Assembly (NCBI GenBank): GCA_913778145.1
Contig: CAJYVI010000046.1
Span: 1-64,000, forward strand
Length of the DNA: 64,000 nt
Direction: 5' to 3'
DNA from: an uncultured Pseudocitrobacter sp.
Lineage (GTDB): Bacteria > Pseudomonadota > Gammaproteobacteria > Enterobacterales > Enterobacteriaceae
In this document: one piece after another, positions 1 through 8,829 of the stretch
Layout of the letters: each line of letters starts with the position of its first letter
Position numbering within the stretch: the stretch's first letter is position 1
Notes under the pieces: generated by a model
What the model was told of the DNA's origin: nothing
Databases searched by the model: none
The model's input: the letters and a program-made list of their open reading frames with translations, nothing else
Program-made: the position numbers and the translations under genes

Positions 1-154
1 TGGCAACAAAAACCCCGGTTCCATGCGCGCCGATAGCGTACTCACCCGCATCATTGGCATATTTATAATCAATCGCATTATTTTCAGCCGTAAACCCGGT
101 GATCACCCGTTCATTCAGCATGAGATGGACCTGCTTGATGTCAAAACGTGCCAT
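1..154 (-). CDS. Phage tail protein, DUF3277-like (partial)
   Basis: The first 51 codons of a leftward gene are present and the rest lies beyond the window edge. The start ATG is at 154, three bases after the tail sheath stop codon. The visible N-terminus begins MARFDIKQVHLMLNERVITG. It resembles the DUF3277 family, small tail-tube-like proteins that directly follow DUF3383 sheath genes in contractile-tailed phages. The family call rests on position and a short N-terminus, so it is an inference. Confidence 0.55.
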   Translation of the reverse strand, partial: MARFDIKQVHLMLNERVITGFTAENNAIDYKYANDAGEYAIGAHGTGVFVA

Positions 155-157
155 AGC

Positions 158-1285
158 TTAGCGCTCCGTGTTTACAGTAATTTGTACCGAGTGGATGGCG
201 CCGGCCAGACGGGCGCAGACGGTAATCGGCGGACACTTACGCGCCTTTAAATCATCTGCACTGAGATTTGCCACCGGCTCCGCGTAGATGTAGTACCCGC
301 TTTCGAGGTTATCGCCATTTGCGAGTTGCCCCACCGAATCGCCTTCCCAGATACCGGGACCAATCAGCCCGTTATTAACTGCGAGGCGCATCACCTTGTC
401 GATATAGCCTTTAACCGTTGCCACGCCCGCATCGGACAACGGCACTTTTTTCAGTTCAGCCAGGGCATTGAACACACTGGTCTGAATTTTGTTCTGTAGC
501 CAGTCCAGGCCGATAACCTCATCCGCCCAGTAAATCTGTCCCAGCATCCAGCCCTCAGCCAGCATCGCCTTTGTGCCGAAATCGGTATAGTAGTTGATAC
601 CCAGCCCGGTAAGCTTATCCGCCGTCGTACTGTCCATACCGGCATCCGGCGTAACACCTGTCAGCGCCTTAAATTTCAGTGTCAGCATGGAATCGCTGGC
701 GCTGAAGTTAATGGAGCACAGCAGCGCTGCGGCCGACACGACGCTTGATGGCCCCGGAGAACTGACAGTCCTGTCCGCCAGGACCAGCGTGCGGTAATAC
801 TCGCTTTCAGCGAGCGTTTTAATGTCCGCCAGTACATCCGCGCTGATATCCGTCTGCGTGATACCCTGGATTTTTGCCGAAGACTGGATCCACGCGCATG
901 CTGCTTTAAGCTCAGCACTCGCCAGCACCACGCCCACAGGAATACCGCAATACCAGCCAGACCAGGATGCGTTAAGGTTCTCGTAGGCTTCGCTGAGTGA
1001 TACCCGGTCACCGGAAGAATCCACCGGCCAGATAGCAACATACAGATACTGCGGGCGTGAGGTCTGTTCGAAAAACAGTTCAGCGGTATTGAGCAACGCT
1101 TCTCCGGCTTTCGGAAAATCGGACTGAAACGCCTTCAGCGTTCCGTATTTACGGTAAGCATCACTGCCCAGGATGGCATTAGCCTCAGGGGTAAAAAGGG
1201 TGACAGTGCCAAAGTCCGCGGCAGACACAACGTCAGCCGGTGGATTGACGGTCACGGAAATAACGTCACTGATGTCCAGAGACAT
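158..1285 (-). CDS. Phage tail sheath protein, DUF3383 family
   Basis: This 375-residue protein begins MSLDISDVISVTVNPPADVV, typical of DUF3383 proteins, which form the contractile sheath around the tail tube of some myoviruses. The start is supported by a GAGAGG ribosome-binding site just upstream. It lies between a DUF3277-like tail gene and a neck-type gene, the usual place for a sheath. Its presence indicates that the prophage encodes a contractile tail even though its control genes are lambda-like. The DUF3383 assignment is by recognition of sequence style and synteny. Confidence 0.8.
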   Translation of the reverse strand: MSLDISDVISVTVNPPADVVSAADFGTVTLFTPEANAILGSDAYRKYGTLKAFQSDFPKAGEALLNTAELFFEQTSRPQYLYVAIWPVDSSGDRVSLSEAYENLNASWSGWYCGIPVGVVLASAELKAACAWIQSSAKIQGITQTDISADVLADIKTLAESEYYRTLVLADRTVSSPGPSSVVSAAALLCSINFSASDSMLTLKFKALTGVTPDAGMDSTTADKLTGLGINYYTDFGTKAMLAEGWMLGQIYWADEVIGLDWLQNKIQTSVFNALAELKKVPLSDAGVATVKGYIDKVMRLAVNNGLIGPGIWEGDSVGQLANGDNLESGYYIYAEPVANLSADDLKARKCPPITVCARLAGAIHSVQITVNTER

Positions 1286-1287
1286 AC

Positions 1288-1803
1288 TTACCTCTCAATC
1301 TCGAAATTAATAGATCCCTCTGCGGTCGCAATGCAGACGGGTACAGTTTTGATAATAGGGAGTGGTACGGCATATCTGGCCGAGTAGGTCAACGTGATTT
1401 CCATCGCCGCACGCTGCTCCCATCCCGACGGCACAGCACCGGAAATATTGCGGGGCAGCGTGCTGGTGGGCGAACTGACTTCAATAGAATTGAGCGCTTC
1501 AATTCCTGGCGTCGAACCCAGCCAGGCGGCCAGCGCATTGAGTACCGCCATTGAGCCCGGCCCATATGCCTGAGCGCTCACCAGCAGCTGGTTATGCTGA
1601 CGCACCTCCTCCTCGGTATCGGAGATCTGGCGGCGCTCAGGAACACCGAGTTCCACGCTGGATATTTCTCTCAGGGAGATAAATGCCCCCTCTGGCGTTT
1701 TATTTCCCGTATCGCCGAGTAGAACGTCAGAAACGCCCAAAGCCTCCGCTATCAGGACTCGCAGGCGCTCCAGCGCGAACCGCGACCGCATAGTAATAGC
1801 CAT
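1288..1803 (-). CDS. Phage neck/tail-completion protein
   Basis: This protein of about 171 residues lies directly upstream of the sheath gene (3-base gap). In sheath-encoding phages that position holds a tail terminator or neck protein (LIC_12616-like). I chose the ATG at 1803, giving the N-terminus MAITMRSRFALERLRVL. It overlaps the preceding gene by about 77 bases, so a start at 1791 or 1824 is also possible. The function is inferred from gene order, not from a motif. Confidence 0.55.
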   Translation of the reverse strand: MAITMRSRFALERLRVLIAEALGVSDVLLGDTGNKTPEGAFISLREISSVELGVPERRQISDTEEEVRQHNQLLVSAQAYGPGSMAVLNALAAWLGSTPGIEALNSIEVSSPTSTLPRNISGAVPSGWEQRAAMEITLTYSARYAVPLPIIKTVPVCIATAEGSINFEIER

Positions 1804-2077
1804 AATCGCTGTAATCCTCTGCATGGGTTACGCGCCAGTTTTCATCATGCCACGGCACCACATCACCAAATGTCAGGCGACGGGCGGCCATAATCACAAT
1901 GGCATCCTGGATCCGCGTTCCCTCCGGTAGAAATTCCAGAGCATCGTTATCCGCCGCGTAAATCACGCCACGGTTTTTGCTTTCGCCTGCGGGCTGCCAG
2001 TCGTTGGTCGCAGGATGGGTGACACTAAACTGCTTACTCATGCGCCCGGTCACCACCCGGTGTACGTTCGGCCTCAT
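1727..2077 (-). CDS. Phage head-tail connector-type protein
   Basis: This 116-residue protein begins MRPNVHRVVTGRMSKQFSVT. It sits between two neck/morphogenesis genes and overlaps the upstream one by 4 bases, which suggests translational coupling. The middle of the sequence resembles a small beta-rich head-tail joining protein, but I see no diagnostic motif. Position in the head-to-tail block is the main evidence for a structural role. Confidence 0.5.
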   Translation of the reverse strand: MRPNVHRVVTGRMSKQFSVTHPATNDWQPAGESKNRGVIYAADNDALEFLPEGTRIQDAIVIMAARRLTFGDVVPWHDENWRVTHAEDYSDYGYYYAVAVRAGAPASPDSGGFGRF

Positions 2078-2667
2078 TTGCTGGTCCCCCCGACGTCGGT
2101 AATAAAGGTGATGGCTTCATACATATCGCGGGTATCCACCAGCGGCGTGTTTCCTCCCTTTTCCTTCGCTACAGAAGTCGCATTCGGTGCGAGATGTCCA
2201 TCGGTGAACGCCGACCGCAGTTTCGTTCTCACCCGACTGCCCACCAGCGTCATGGCCTCATCCACCGTAATGGTACCGTTGAGCACCGCCGTGGCGCGCA
2301 CGGCCATCTCCTTGCGGAAATAATTATTCTGGTGGAAGGTGTAACGAAAAATGGAGCGTTCAGGGATACGCACCGTATGCGCAGGTACCCGGTGAAAGGT
2401 CTGGAAATTGCCTTTTTTACGGAACTGTCCATTGTAGGCAAAGGTGCCGTCTGCGCGGATGCTGCGCGTCACGCTGACCGTGTGTTCGGGAATATGCACC
2501 TCGCCGCCGTATTCATGCAACTGCATCAGCCCGGCGTTGCCCATCGGTAATCCGTCCTTGCGCGGGTTGTTTTCCTTCAAGATCCCCACCTTCACGCCCG
2601 CCTGCTTCAGGGTCATCATGCTGTGCAGCAGGGCTTTAACCTTCGCGGTGTCCGGTCTGTTGCCCAT
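2074..2667 (-). CDS. Phage morphogenesis/neck protein
   Basis: This 197-residue basic protein starts at ATG 2667 behind an AAAGGG ribosome-binding site. An in-frame GTG at 2673 is less likely. It overlaps the stop of the upstream connector gene. Its internal segment VKVGILKENNPR followed by an LHEYGGEVHIPE-type stretch is typical of phage proteins acting at the head-tail junction. No enzymatic motif is visible and the role is inferred from neighbours. Confidence 0.5.
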   Translation of the reverse strand: MGNRPDTAKVKALLHSMMTLKQAGVKVGILKENNPRKDGLPMGNAGLMQLHEYGGEVHIPEHTVSVTRSIRADGTFAYNGQFRKKGNFQTFHRVPAHTVRIPERSIFRYTFHQNNYFRKEMAVRATAVLNGTITVDEAMTLVGSRVRTKLRSAFTDGHLAPNATSVAKEKGGNTPLVDTRDMYEAITFITDVGGTSK

Positions 2668-2669
2668 CG

Positions 2670-3143
2670 TCACGCCCTTTCAGAAAATGTGTTAATGGCA
2701 ACGGACAACAGACCGCGCAGCAGGCCGGACAGCCAGGGAAAATAAACCTCGCCGCTGTCTGCATTACCGGAATACTCCAGGCTGACCTTACCGGCCATCT
2801 CCATCGTGACGCCGCGAGTGAGCGTACCGTCCAGCTCACCGTCCAGTGCTGCCAGCGCCAGGCGGGACTGAGCCTGCACCAGCTGACGCGGAATGACATC
2901 GGGTTTCAACAGCCTGTCATCCAGATAAATTCCGCAGCGCGGCCAGGGAAGCGGCTGTTCGGGATCGGCACGCACGCCCAGCCAGTTCAGGCCGTTCAGG
3001 TAGTCCATCGCCTGAAACAGCAACGCCGGGCACTGTTCTTCATCAGGCACGTCGTATCCGCGCGAGGCAGCAAATGCCGTCAGATCATCCACGCTGGCGT
3101 AGCTGTTAAAATCCGGCGAGGCGGGATCGGTATTTATATCCAT
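2670..3143 (-). CDS. Phage head-tail connector, DnaT-like family
   Basis: This 157-residue protein starts at ATG 3143 (MDINTDPASPDFNSYASVDD) behind a GGAG site. An upstream extension to 3206 overlaps the capsid gene and lacks a site. The pattern of a YASVDDLTAFAASRGY segment followed by AMDYLNGLNWLG matches the family annotated as DnaT-like/adaptor proteins. These lie directly after the major capsid gene in similar prophages and probably close the capsid portal ring. Confidence 0.6.
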   Translation of the reverse strand: MDINTDPASPDFNSYASVDDLTAFAASRGYDVPDEEQCPALLFQAMDYLNGLNWLGVRADPEQPLPWPRCGIYLDDRLLKPDVIPRQLVQAQSRLALAALDGELDGTLTRGVTMEMAGKVSLEYSGNADSGEVYFPWLSGLLRGLLSVAINTFSERA

Positions 3144-3156
3144 AACTGCACTCCAT

Positions 3157-3177
3157 AAAAAAAGGGGCCGTAGCCCG
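3157..3177 (-). terminator. Terminator after major capsid gene
   Basis: On the minus strand a GGGCTACGGCCC stem-loop is followed by seven T residues, just past the capsid gene stop. It could reduce transcription into the connector genes relative to capsid. Confidence 0.5.
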
Positions 3178-3183
3178 ATAACA

Positions 3184-4137
3184 TCAGCTGGAGGTTGCGC
3201 CGCCAATGTTAATCAGCACGCCCGCAGTCGATTTGTCATCCTTGAAGTGTTTGGACCAGTTCGTTTTGGTACCAATTTTAGTGATGTCCGGATTCGCACC
3301 GGCTTTCGTGGCCCAGCTGTAACCCAGCAGATCGATATTCACGACACCTTCAGCACGGTAGCCGATGGCAAGGTTTTCCTGATCGTTGATTGGCCATGAG
3401 CGGAATCCTGGTGCCTGGGACTCAGTAATTTTTACCGCGTTAGGAACAAGACCAAGAATAACGTCTGCCGGGCAGCGGTCGGTCACCAGAACGGGTTTAC
3501 CCAGTGTGCCGGGCTGTCCACCGTAAACCACCACCCCCGCTTCTTCGTAGAGCTTGTTATCAATGGCCTGATCGACGATATCGAAATAACTGGCGGAGTG
3601 CATCACGAACAGGGATACGCGGTTGAACTTGTCGCCGTACTTGCGCAGCCCGCGGGTCAGGGTCTTTTTACCGTCGGTGGCAATGTCAGCCGTGACCTGC
3701 ATTGCCGTGTTATTACCGATTGCGGCCACCAGCGCCTGAACTGCATAGCTGATATACCCTTCAAGCGTTGCATCCGCTGCATCGGTGCCTACCACCTCGG
3801 AGAATTCGCTGACATCACGTCCGCGGCGCTTGAACGATTCTTCCGTCGCTGAATAGGGACCGTATTTCCAGGGGGCCTTCACGCCGATGGCCTCGCCGGC
3901 GCCAATTTTTTTCGATTCGACTTTCTCGGTGGAGGTGACATCACGAAACTCAATAGAGCCGCCTACCTGATAGAACGCGCGTTTTTTAAAATCCCCTTCA
4001 ATCATCTCGTTATCGAGAATGATCGCACCGTTTGAGGCGGCATTAAACACATCAAGGTTATCCTGACGACGCTCCAGAAACGCGGTCTGTGCCAGATCGT
4101 CATAGATAATCATGTCGGTATTGGTGGTGGTAGTCAT
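3184..4137 (-). CDS. Phage major capsid protein
   Basis: This 317-residue protein begins MTTTTNTDMIIYDDLAQTAF. The fold signature is of a capsid protein: an N-terminal arm, a long segment with conserved GEAIGVKAPWKYGPYSATEE, and a C-terminal domain with VLVTDRCPADVILGLVPNAV. It lies directly downstream of a scaffold-like gene and upstream of connector genes, the standard head order. Terminal residues show no decoration domain. Confidence in the capsid role is high from context and length. Confidence 0.8.
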   Translation of the reverse strand: MTTTTNTDMIIYDDLAQTAFLERRQDNLDVFNAASNGAIILDNEMIEGDFKKRAFYQVGGSIEFRDVTSTEKVESKKIGAGEAIGVKAPWKYGPYSATEESFKRRGRDVSEFSEVVGTDAADATLEGYISYAVQALVAAIGNNTAMQVTADIATDGKKTLTRGLRKYGDKFNRVSLFVMHSASYFDIVDQAIDNKLYEEAGVVVYGGQPGTLGKPVLVTDRCPADVILGLVPNAVKITESQAPGFRSWPINDQENLAIGYRAEGVVNIDLLGYSWATKAGANPDITKIGTKTNWSKHFKDDKSTAGVLINIGGATSS

Positions 4138-4150
4138 AACGCATTATTCC

Positions 4151-4924
4151 TTAATCTTTTGGCAGTGGCAGGAAGGCCTGCTGGCCGTGTTTGCGAATGT
4201 AGTCTGTTTTTTGCTGCGAAGTCATTTCCGAACGTTTCAGGTTTCCGCCCCCGCCAGATTTATGCCCGCCAGCACCGGTCCCTACTGCGGGAGTGAAGAG
4301 ATGCGGCGCCGTTTCCTTGAGGGATTCGATCCACTCAGCGGGAGCAAGAGGAGTCTTGCCGTCCTTGCCCAGCACTGTATTGCCTTCACCGTCCACCGCT
4401 ACGGCCTCGCCGTCATCGTTGAGAGTAAAAGTGCCACGGGCACGCAAAATGATGTCATCGGCAGCCCCCGTCAGCGCCCCCGCCTTCAGCGCCGCGCCAC
4501 GAATAGCATCCCCCAGCACGCGGTCGCGGAATTTACCGGAAAACGCCTCGGCCTTGTCTGCACGTTCATTTGCCGCGGCAATCTGCTTGTCCACGTCGGC
4601 GCGCATCCGCTCTGTGCGCTTATTCAGCACCTCATCAATTTTTCCTTCGGCAATCAGCTTTGCCTCTTCGTCGTCGGAAAAACGCTGGAGAATGCCGCGC
4701 ACGGCGTCAGGGTCGATACCGTCAAAGCGGGACAGGTTTTCTTTTTGCTGCTTGATCGTGCCCAGTAATTCCGCATTTTTGGACTTCAGTCCGTTTACGG
4801 CTGAGTTAACACGTTCATTAATGATTTGCTCCATTTCCGGCGTGATGTCGTCACCACCACCCGCATTACCCGCTCCCCCCTCTTCAGGGGCGTAGTATTT
4901 AAGAAGCATATTTCGGATTAGCAT
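4151..4924 (-). CDS. Phage capsid scaffold protein
   Basis: This 257-residue protein has a charged, helical middle (MEQIINERVNSAVNGLKSKN through repeated K/E/R segments to about residue 130) and a glycine-rich C-terminus. That pattern fits capsid assembly scaffolds, which are lost during maturation. The start at 4924 follows a GAGGGG site. It lies 13 bases upstream of the major capsid gene, the expected position. It could also carry a protease function, but no catalytic motif is visible. Confidence 0.65.
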   Translation of the reverse strand: MLIRNMLLKYYAPEEGGAGNAGGGDDITPEMEQIINERVNSAVNGLKSKNAELLGTIKQQKENLSRFDGIDPDAVRGILQRFSDDEEAKLIAEGKIDEVLNKRTERMRADVDKQIAAANERADKAEAFSGKFRDRVLGDAIRGAALKAGALTGAADDIILRARGTFTLNDDGEAVAVDGEGNTVLGKDGKTPLAPAEWIESLKETAPHLFTPAVGTGAGGHKSGGGGNLKRSEMTSQQKTDYIRKHGQQAFLPLPKD

Positions 4925-4965
4925 GTTTTCCCCTCGGGATCGTTCAGTTGTCGGGCCTCGCCCGT

Positions 4966-4991
4966 AAAAAAGCCCCGGCTTTGCCAGGGCT
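4966..4991 (-). terminator. Terminator after minor head gene
   Basis: On the minus strand AGCCCTGGCAAAGCCGGGGC forms a strong stem-loop followed by a T run. It separates the portal/minor-head genes from the scaffold-capsid genes. Confidence 0.75.
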
Positions 4992-4998
4992 CAGTAAA

Positions 4999-6129
4999 TT
5001 ATTTCTGTAATTGATCAACACCAGCACGCTTAAAAGCATCAGCGTCTCTCTGCCGCAGTTCATCCAGCGTCAGCCACCGCCCCTCATCGGTGTAAAACCC
5101 TGAAAGCGCCAGCCCGCCATCACGCAACAGCTTTCCTCGTGTCGGACCAAGGATGGCATCCTGTCGACTGGCTCTCTGCCGGGCTATCCATTCCGGATAG
5201 GTGATATGCGCGGGCAAATCACCCGCCAGCCTCTGCCTGTCCGTCTTACTGATCTCGTCAGGAAGCAGCCCCATCTCCTGCCAGCTTTTGAATATTAGCG
5301 TGTAGGTGGAGCGGCAGTGAAAGTGCAGCCGCCCCGGTCCGTCACCCCACGGAATACCGTGTTTCACAGGCTGATTATTCAGGGTGTACAGCAGCGCATC
5401 GCGGATGCGGCATGGCGGCGAGGTTTTATTGTCCAGGGTGGACAACCACTGTTTGGCCTTAATCAGGTGCTCATTTGCCGTCGACGTCTGCTCGCGCACG
5501 ACCTGAGCCACATGCGCCAGTGCACTGTATCCAATGGCCGAGGCGTTGGCCCGGCTTTTATACAGCGCACCGTCCTGCCAGTTACGGACCTTTGTACCCC
5601 GTACTTTTCTCGCTATCTCATCCGGCGCAATCCCGCTGCCCAGCCCCGTACGTACTGTATTCACTATGCGCGCGAAGCGGTCGGCCTCGAGCTTGTCGGT
5701 CCAGTCTTTAAGGGCGTAACCGTGAAAGGGTTCGGTCACCGCCTTTACGTAAGCCTGCCCGGCGTCAATCTTTTTCAGCAGCCCGCGCTGGCTCACAACC
5801 TCTGGTAGCAGGGATCTCATCAGGTCGAAACCAAACCCGGCCTCATACTCCGTGAAGTCCTTCAGGACCTGACCGAGCTCACCAAAAAAGCGGTTCACCG
5901 ATTTGCGGTTAATATCCCTGACAGGGGCCAGTACCTGCGCCAGCTTTTTCACTGAAATCGCGCTGGCCGGTACATTTTCCAGAGCCACCAGCAGCTTTGC
6001 CGCCAGTTCGGCGTCATCAGCACTGAGCGTGGCGACCAGCTTGCTCACTACGCCCGCCTCATAGCGCGTCAGATGTACCCGGTGGGCAATCAGTTCGTCG
6101 CGCAGCTTTTCATTAACTGTCACCATCAT
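4999..6129 (-). CDS. Phage minor head / head morphogenesis protein
   Basis: This 376-residue protein follows the portal gene and overlaps its end by 17 bases. The C-terminal third has the sequence GIPWGDGPGRLHFHCRSTYT. This corresponds to the conserved glycine/histidine/cysteine signature of the Mu gpF/SPP1 gp7 minor head family (Phage_Mu_F). These proteins bind the portal and help in DNA ejection or assembly. Two adjacent ATG codons (6129, 6126) are equally possible starts. Confidence 0.75.
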   Translation of the reverse strand: MMVTVNEKLRDELIAHRVHLTRYEAGVVSKLVATLSADDAELAAKLLVALENVPASAISVKKLAQVLAPVRDINRKSVNRFFGELGQVLKDFTEYEAGFGFDLMRSLLPEVVSQRGLLKKIDAGQAYVKAVTEPFHGYALKDWTDKLEADRFARIVNTVRTGLGSGIAPDEIARKVRGTKVRNWQDGALYKSRANASAIGYSALAHVAQVVREQTSTANEHLIKAKQWLSTLDNKTSPPCRIRDALLYTLNNQPVKHGIPWGDGPGRLHFHCRSTYTLIFKSWQEMGLLPDEISKTDRQRLAGDLPAHITYPEWIARQRASRQDAILGPTRGKLLRDGGLALSGFYTDEGRWLTLDELRQRDADAFKRAGVDQLQK

Positions 6130-7522
6130 TCAGTCCGGTAAACGTCGGGGATTTATCCTTCAGCGCCTGAATAACATCGTCCGGATCGGCAGCCGGGTCG
6201 ATAATGTCCAGTTTCTGGAATGTGCGAACCAGATCAGCGTCGCGCATGGCGCCCGACTGCCAGGCACCAACAATCGCCGTGACCATGCCTGAATCCGCCA
6301 CGCGGGCGATGAACTCCTGGCTGATGGTGTACCGACATTCCTCACTTTTGATACCTGCCCAGATAGCGCACCAGTTGAGTACGCGCGTATAGGCCTCTGA
6401 TACGTTCGATACACAAATACTTAATAAGGATGTTGATGTCGTCTGCTCACTGCCGGCCTGAGTAGCCGTTTTCACAGCAGAATTTTGTTCAATGAGCCTG
6501 GCGCCCAGCGCAACCATATAATCCCGCTTGCTGTCCATGGCCTCTTTTGCAAGCATATTTGGCTGCGCCTGGGCATAACCGAAGCTGCCATCTTTGGGTA
6601 ACAGCAACGGTGTGCGTGATCCCACCTTGACGCCGGTTTCCTCAAGATGCGTTCGCCATTCTCTGTCCAGACCGCTCATCCATGGCTGTACCTGACCACA
6701 GAACCACACACTGTCTTCATAGTCAGCACTGTTGCGGTAGTGGCCGAGGTTAATTTCCACCAGCGCACCAAGTGGCGGTTCGTCGAGCGTAGGATCGTTA
6801 TTCTGGGCACCAATGAAAGCAAAAGGGATCTCATCCCAGAACCCGGCGGAAGCCGCGCCCTGCGGAGTGATTTCACTGTCCACCAGGTAAGCGCCGGTTT
6901 CTTCCTCTCCTGAACGCTTCCACACCCTACAGACAAACCGCTCATTCTCCAGCGCCAGCTCACGGTATCGTGTTCGAAGTTTAAAACCGTAACCGTCAGG
7001 CTCCTCCACGACTTCACGCAGCACCACGAGAGTCAGGCGTGTGCGACCGTCAATGGTTTCCGTACGCCAGTTAACAATATCTTCCGCCTGATAGGACACT
7101 ATGACGGGCCGTTTATCGCGGGTGGAATAGTCGGCATAAAGCCCGTGTCGACCGGTCTCAAGAATATGCTCAAGCACCACCTGCGACTGCTGGCAAAGTC
7201 CTGTGCCCGCTCCATCGGCGTTCTGCTCCAGCACCGCCAGTTTTTCTGAGGCCTGCACCGTTGGAGCCTTACGAAAAGCGAGGCCCAGAAGCCCGGTTTT
7301 TGTATTTGCCGCAACCGGGTAAAATACGGCACGCGCCAGGTAGCCCTCGTTCCTGCGTCGGTTGCGCGCACTTCTGTCAGCAGGATCCAGTCGTAGCAGG
7401 TAGGCATGCCCGGCACTTTTTACCGCATCAGCACCACGGCAGACGTCACGGATTATCTTCCACAGCGGCATTGCCGCCCTGTGCTCAGGACGGACAAAGG
7501 TAATATCAACAATGTTACTCAT
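6113..7522 (-). CDS. Phage portal protein, DUF4055 family
   Basis: This 469-residue protein begins MSNIVDITFVRPEHRAAMPL, a start typical of DUF4055 portal proteins. The portal forms the dodecameric channel for DNA at one capsid vertex and docks the terminase. Length (about 450-480) and position directly after the large terminase, whose stop overlaps this start, fit the family. No frameshift is visible. Confidence 0.8.
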   Translation of the reverse strand: MSNIVDITFVRPEHRAAMPLWKIIRDVCRGADAVKSAGHAYLLRLDPADRSARNRRRNEGYLARAVFYPVAANTKTGLLGLAFRKAPTVQASEKLAVLEQNADGAGTGLCQQSQVVLEHILETGRHGLYADYSTRDKRPVIVSYQAEDIVNWRTETIDGRTRLTLVVLREVVEEPDGYGFKLRTRYRELALENERFVCRVWKRSGEEETGAYLVDSEITPQGAASAGFWDEIPFAFIGAQNNDPTLDEPPLGALVEINLGHYRNSADYEDSVWFCGQVQPWMSGLDREWRTHLEETGVKVGSRTPLLLPKDGSFGYAQAQPNMLAKEAMDSKRDYMVALGARLIEQNSAVKTATQAGSEQTTSTSLLSICVSNVSEAYTRVLNWCAIWAGIKSEECRYTISQEFIARVADSGMVTAIVGAWQSGAMRDADLVRTFQKLDIIDPAADPDDVIQALKDKSPTFTGLNDGDS

Positions 7523-8829
7523 CAGAAAGTCGTATCCAGAGAAATAGAAAATGCCGGTTTCACAATGGGGTAATCCTTCACGATGAAGTATCCACCCGCA
7601 TCATTGGGGTGATCGTTATCAGCTTTTTTGTCCGGTTCGCCGTTGGCCGCCCAGATTTGCTGCTCGAGGCTTTCGGTATAAACCGGGCAGTTCTGAACAT
7701 TCACCAGATAGCGGCGCTCGCCGTTGGCGTTGCAGAACATGGCGTTCATCGAGTTAATGCGGTCTTTAACCGGGGGGTTGGCATCATCAACGATGACGCT
7801 GAATCCGGCATCGTTGAGCTGGGCAATATCGGTCTTGCTGGCGTTCTGCGATTTGCGGGAGTCGCCTGACGCATCCGGATAGATGTAAATCTCCCGGCTC
7901 TTCACGTAGCGACCATCCTCGTAGCGCCAGAACTCCTCCTGGATACGCTTAATCATCGCCGGCGTGTCGTAGACCTTCACCAGCTCACGAACCGCACGCG
8001 GCAGGCCATTACGCTTAACGTGAACAATCGCAGCCATTTTTCCCACGTTGAAGTCCATACCGATAAACAGCGGATCCCCATCCTGAATCTCGTCAGAACA
8101 GTTATTCAGCTTACGGTTAAAGGTGTGGTAAATGGTCCCGCTGTTGAGGTTAGTGAACTTCCCGCGCAGGTAAGCCTGAATCAGTTCATCAGGATAAGAA
8201 CTCAGCAGCGACGGGATGTAATCCGGGGGCAGGTTCTTCGCGTTGTCGAACGTACTGGCCTGTATCAGACCGTACAGAGCAGAAAGCTCGGGCTTTTCAC
8301 GCACCGCCTTCACGAACTGCTGGTAGACGAATTTGAACCCTTCCGGCGTGGTCGTGACGTCAATACCGTTACGCAGCCCGTCTACCTTGTAACGCATACG
8401 GGCTATGATTTTTCGCCATGCCTGTTGCGCTTTAGCAGCCGCCATGACGTCCAGTTCATCCACCATAGCATTACCGATTTTAAAGCCGACTATCGAGCCG
8501 GGCTTTTCCATCGAGCGGCAGATGGTTGTCCCGCGGTACCGTCGCCCCTCGTAGAAGTGAACCTCTTTGTTCCCCTCATTGATTATGACGCTCAGCCCCC
8601 AGTCAAAGGCCACTTCCTCAATCGTCGGGTAGAAGATGTCACGAATCTGCGGGTACGTCGGCGCGAAATAGCCTTGGTTAATCTTCGGGTGTTCCCACAT
8701 TCCCTTACAGATGCCGCCACAACCCACCCACGTCTTACCGGAACCGAACCCGGCAACATAGGCTTTGAATTTGTGCTGCATCGCGAGGAAACGCGCCTGA
8801 GGAATGTTAAGCGTCGGGCTGATCCCCAT
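7522..8829 (-). CDS. Phage terminase large subunit
   Basis: This 435-residue DNA-packaging motor has a Walker A motif, AGFGSGKT, at residues 26-33, and a Walker B AMVDELD segment in the middle of the ATPase domain. In the C-terminal nuclease domain, FIGMDFNVGK and IYPDASGDS supply acidic residues expected of an RNase H-like fold. It overlaps both the portal gene and the small terminase gene (23-base overlap). It cleaves and translocates phage DNA into the prohead. Confidence 0.92.
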   Translation of the reverse strand: MGISPTLNIPQARFLAMQHKFKAYVAGFGSGKTWVGCGGICKGMWEHPKINQGYFAPTYPQIRDIFYPTIEEVAFDWGLSVIINEGNKEVHFYEGRRYRGTTICRSMEKPGSIVGFKIGNAMVDELDVMAAAKAQQAWRKIIARMRYKVDGLRNGIDVTTTPEGFKFVYQQFVKAVREKPELSALYGLIQASTFDNAKNLPPDYIPSLLSSYPDELIQAYLRGKFTNLNSGTIYHTFNRKLNNCSDEIQDGDPLFIGMDFNVGKMAAIVHVKRNGLPRAVRELVKVYDTPAMIKRIQEEFWRYEDGRYVKSREIYIYPDASGDSRKSQNASKTDIAQLNDAGFSVIVDDANPPVKDRINSMNAMFCNANGERRYLVNVQNCPVYTESLEQQIWAANGEPDKKADNDHPNDAGGYFIVKDYPIVKPAFSISLDTTF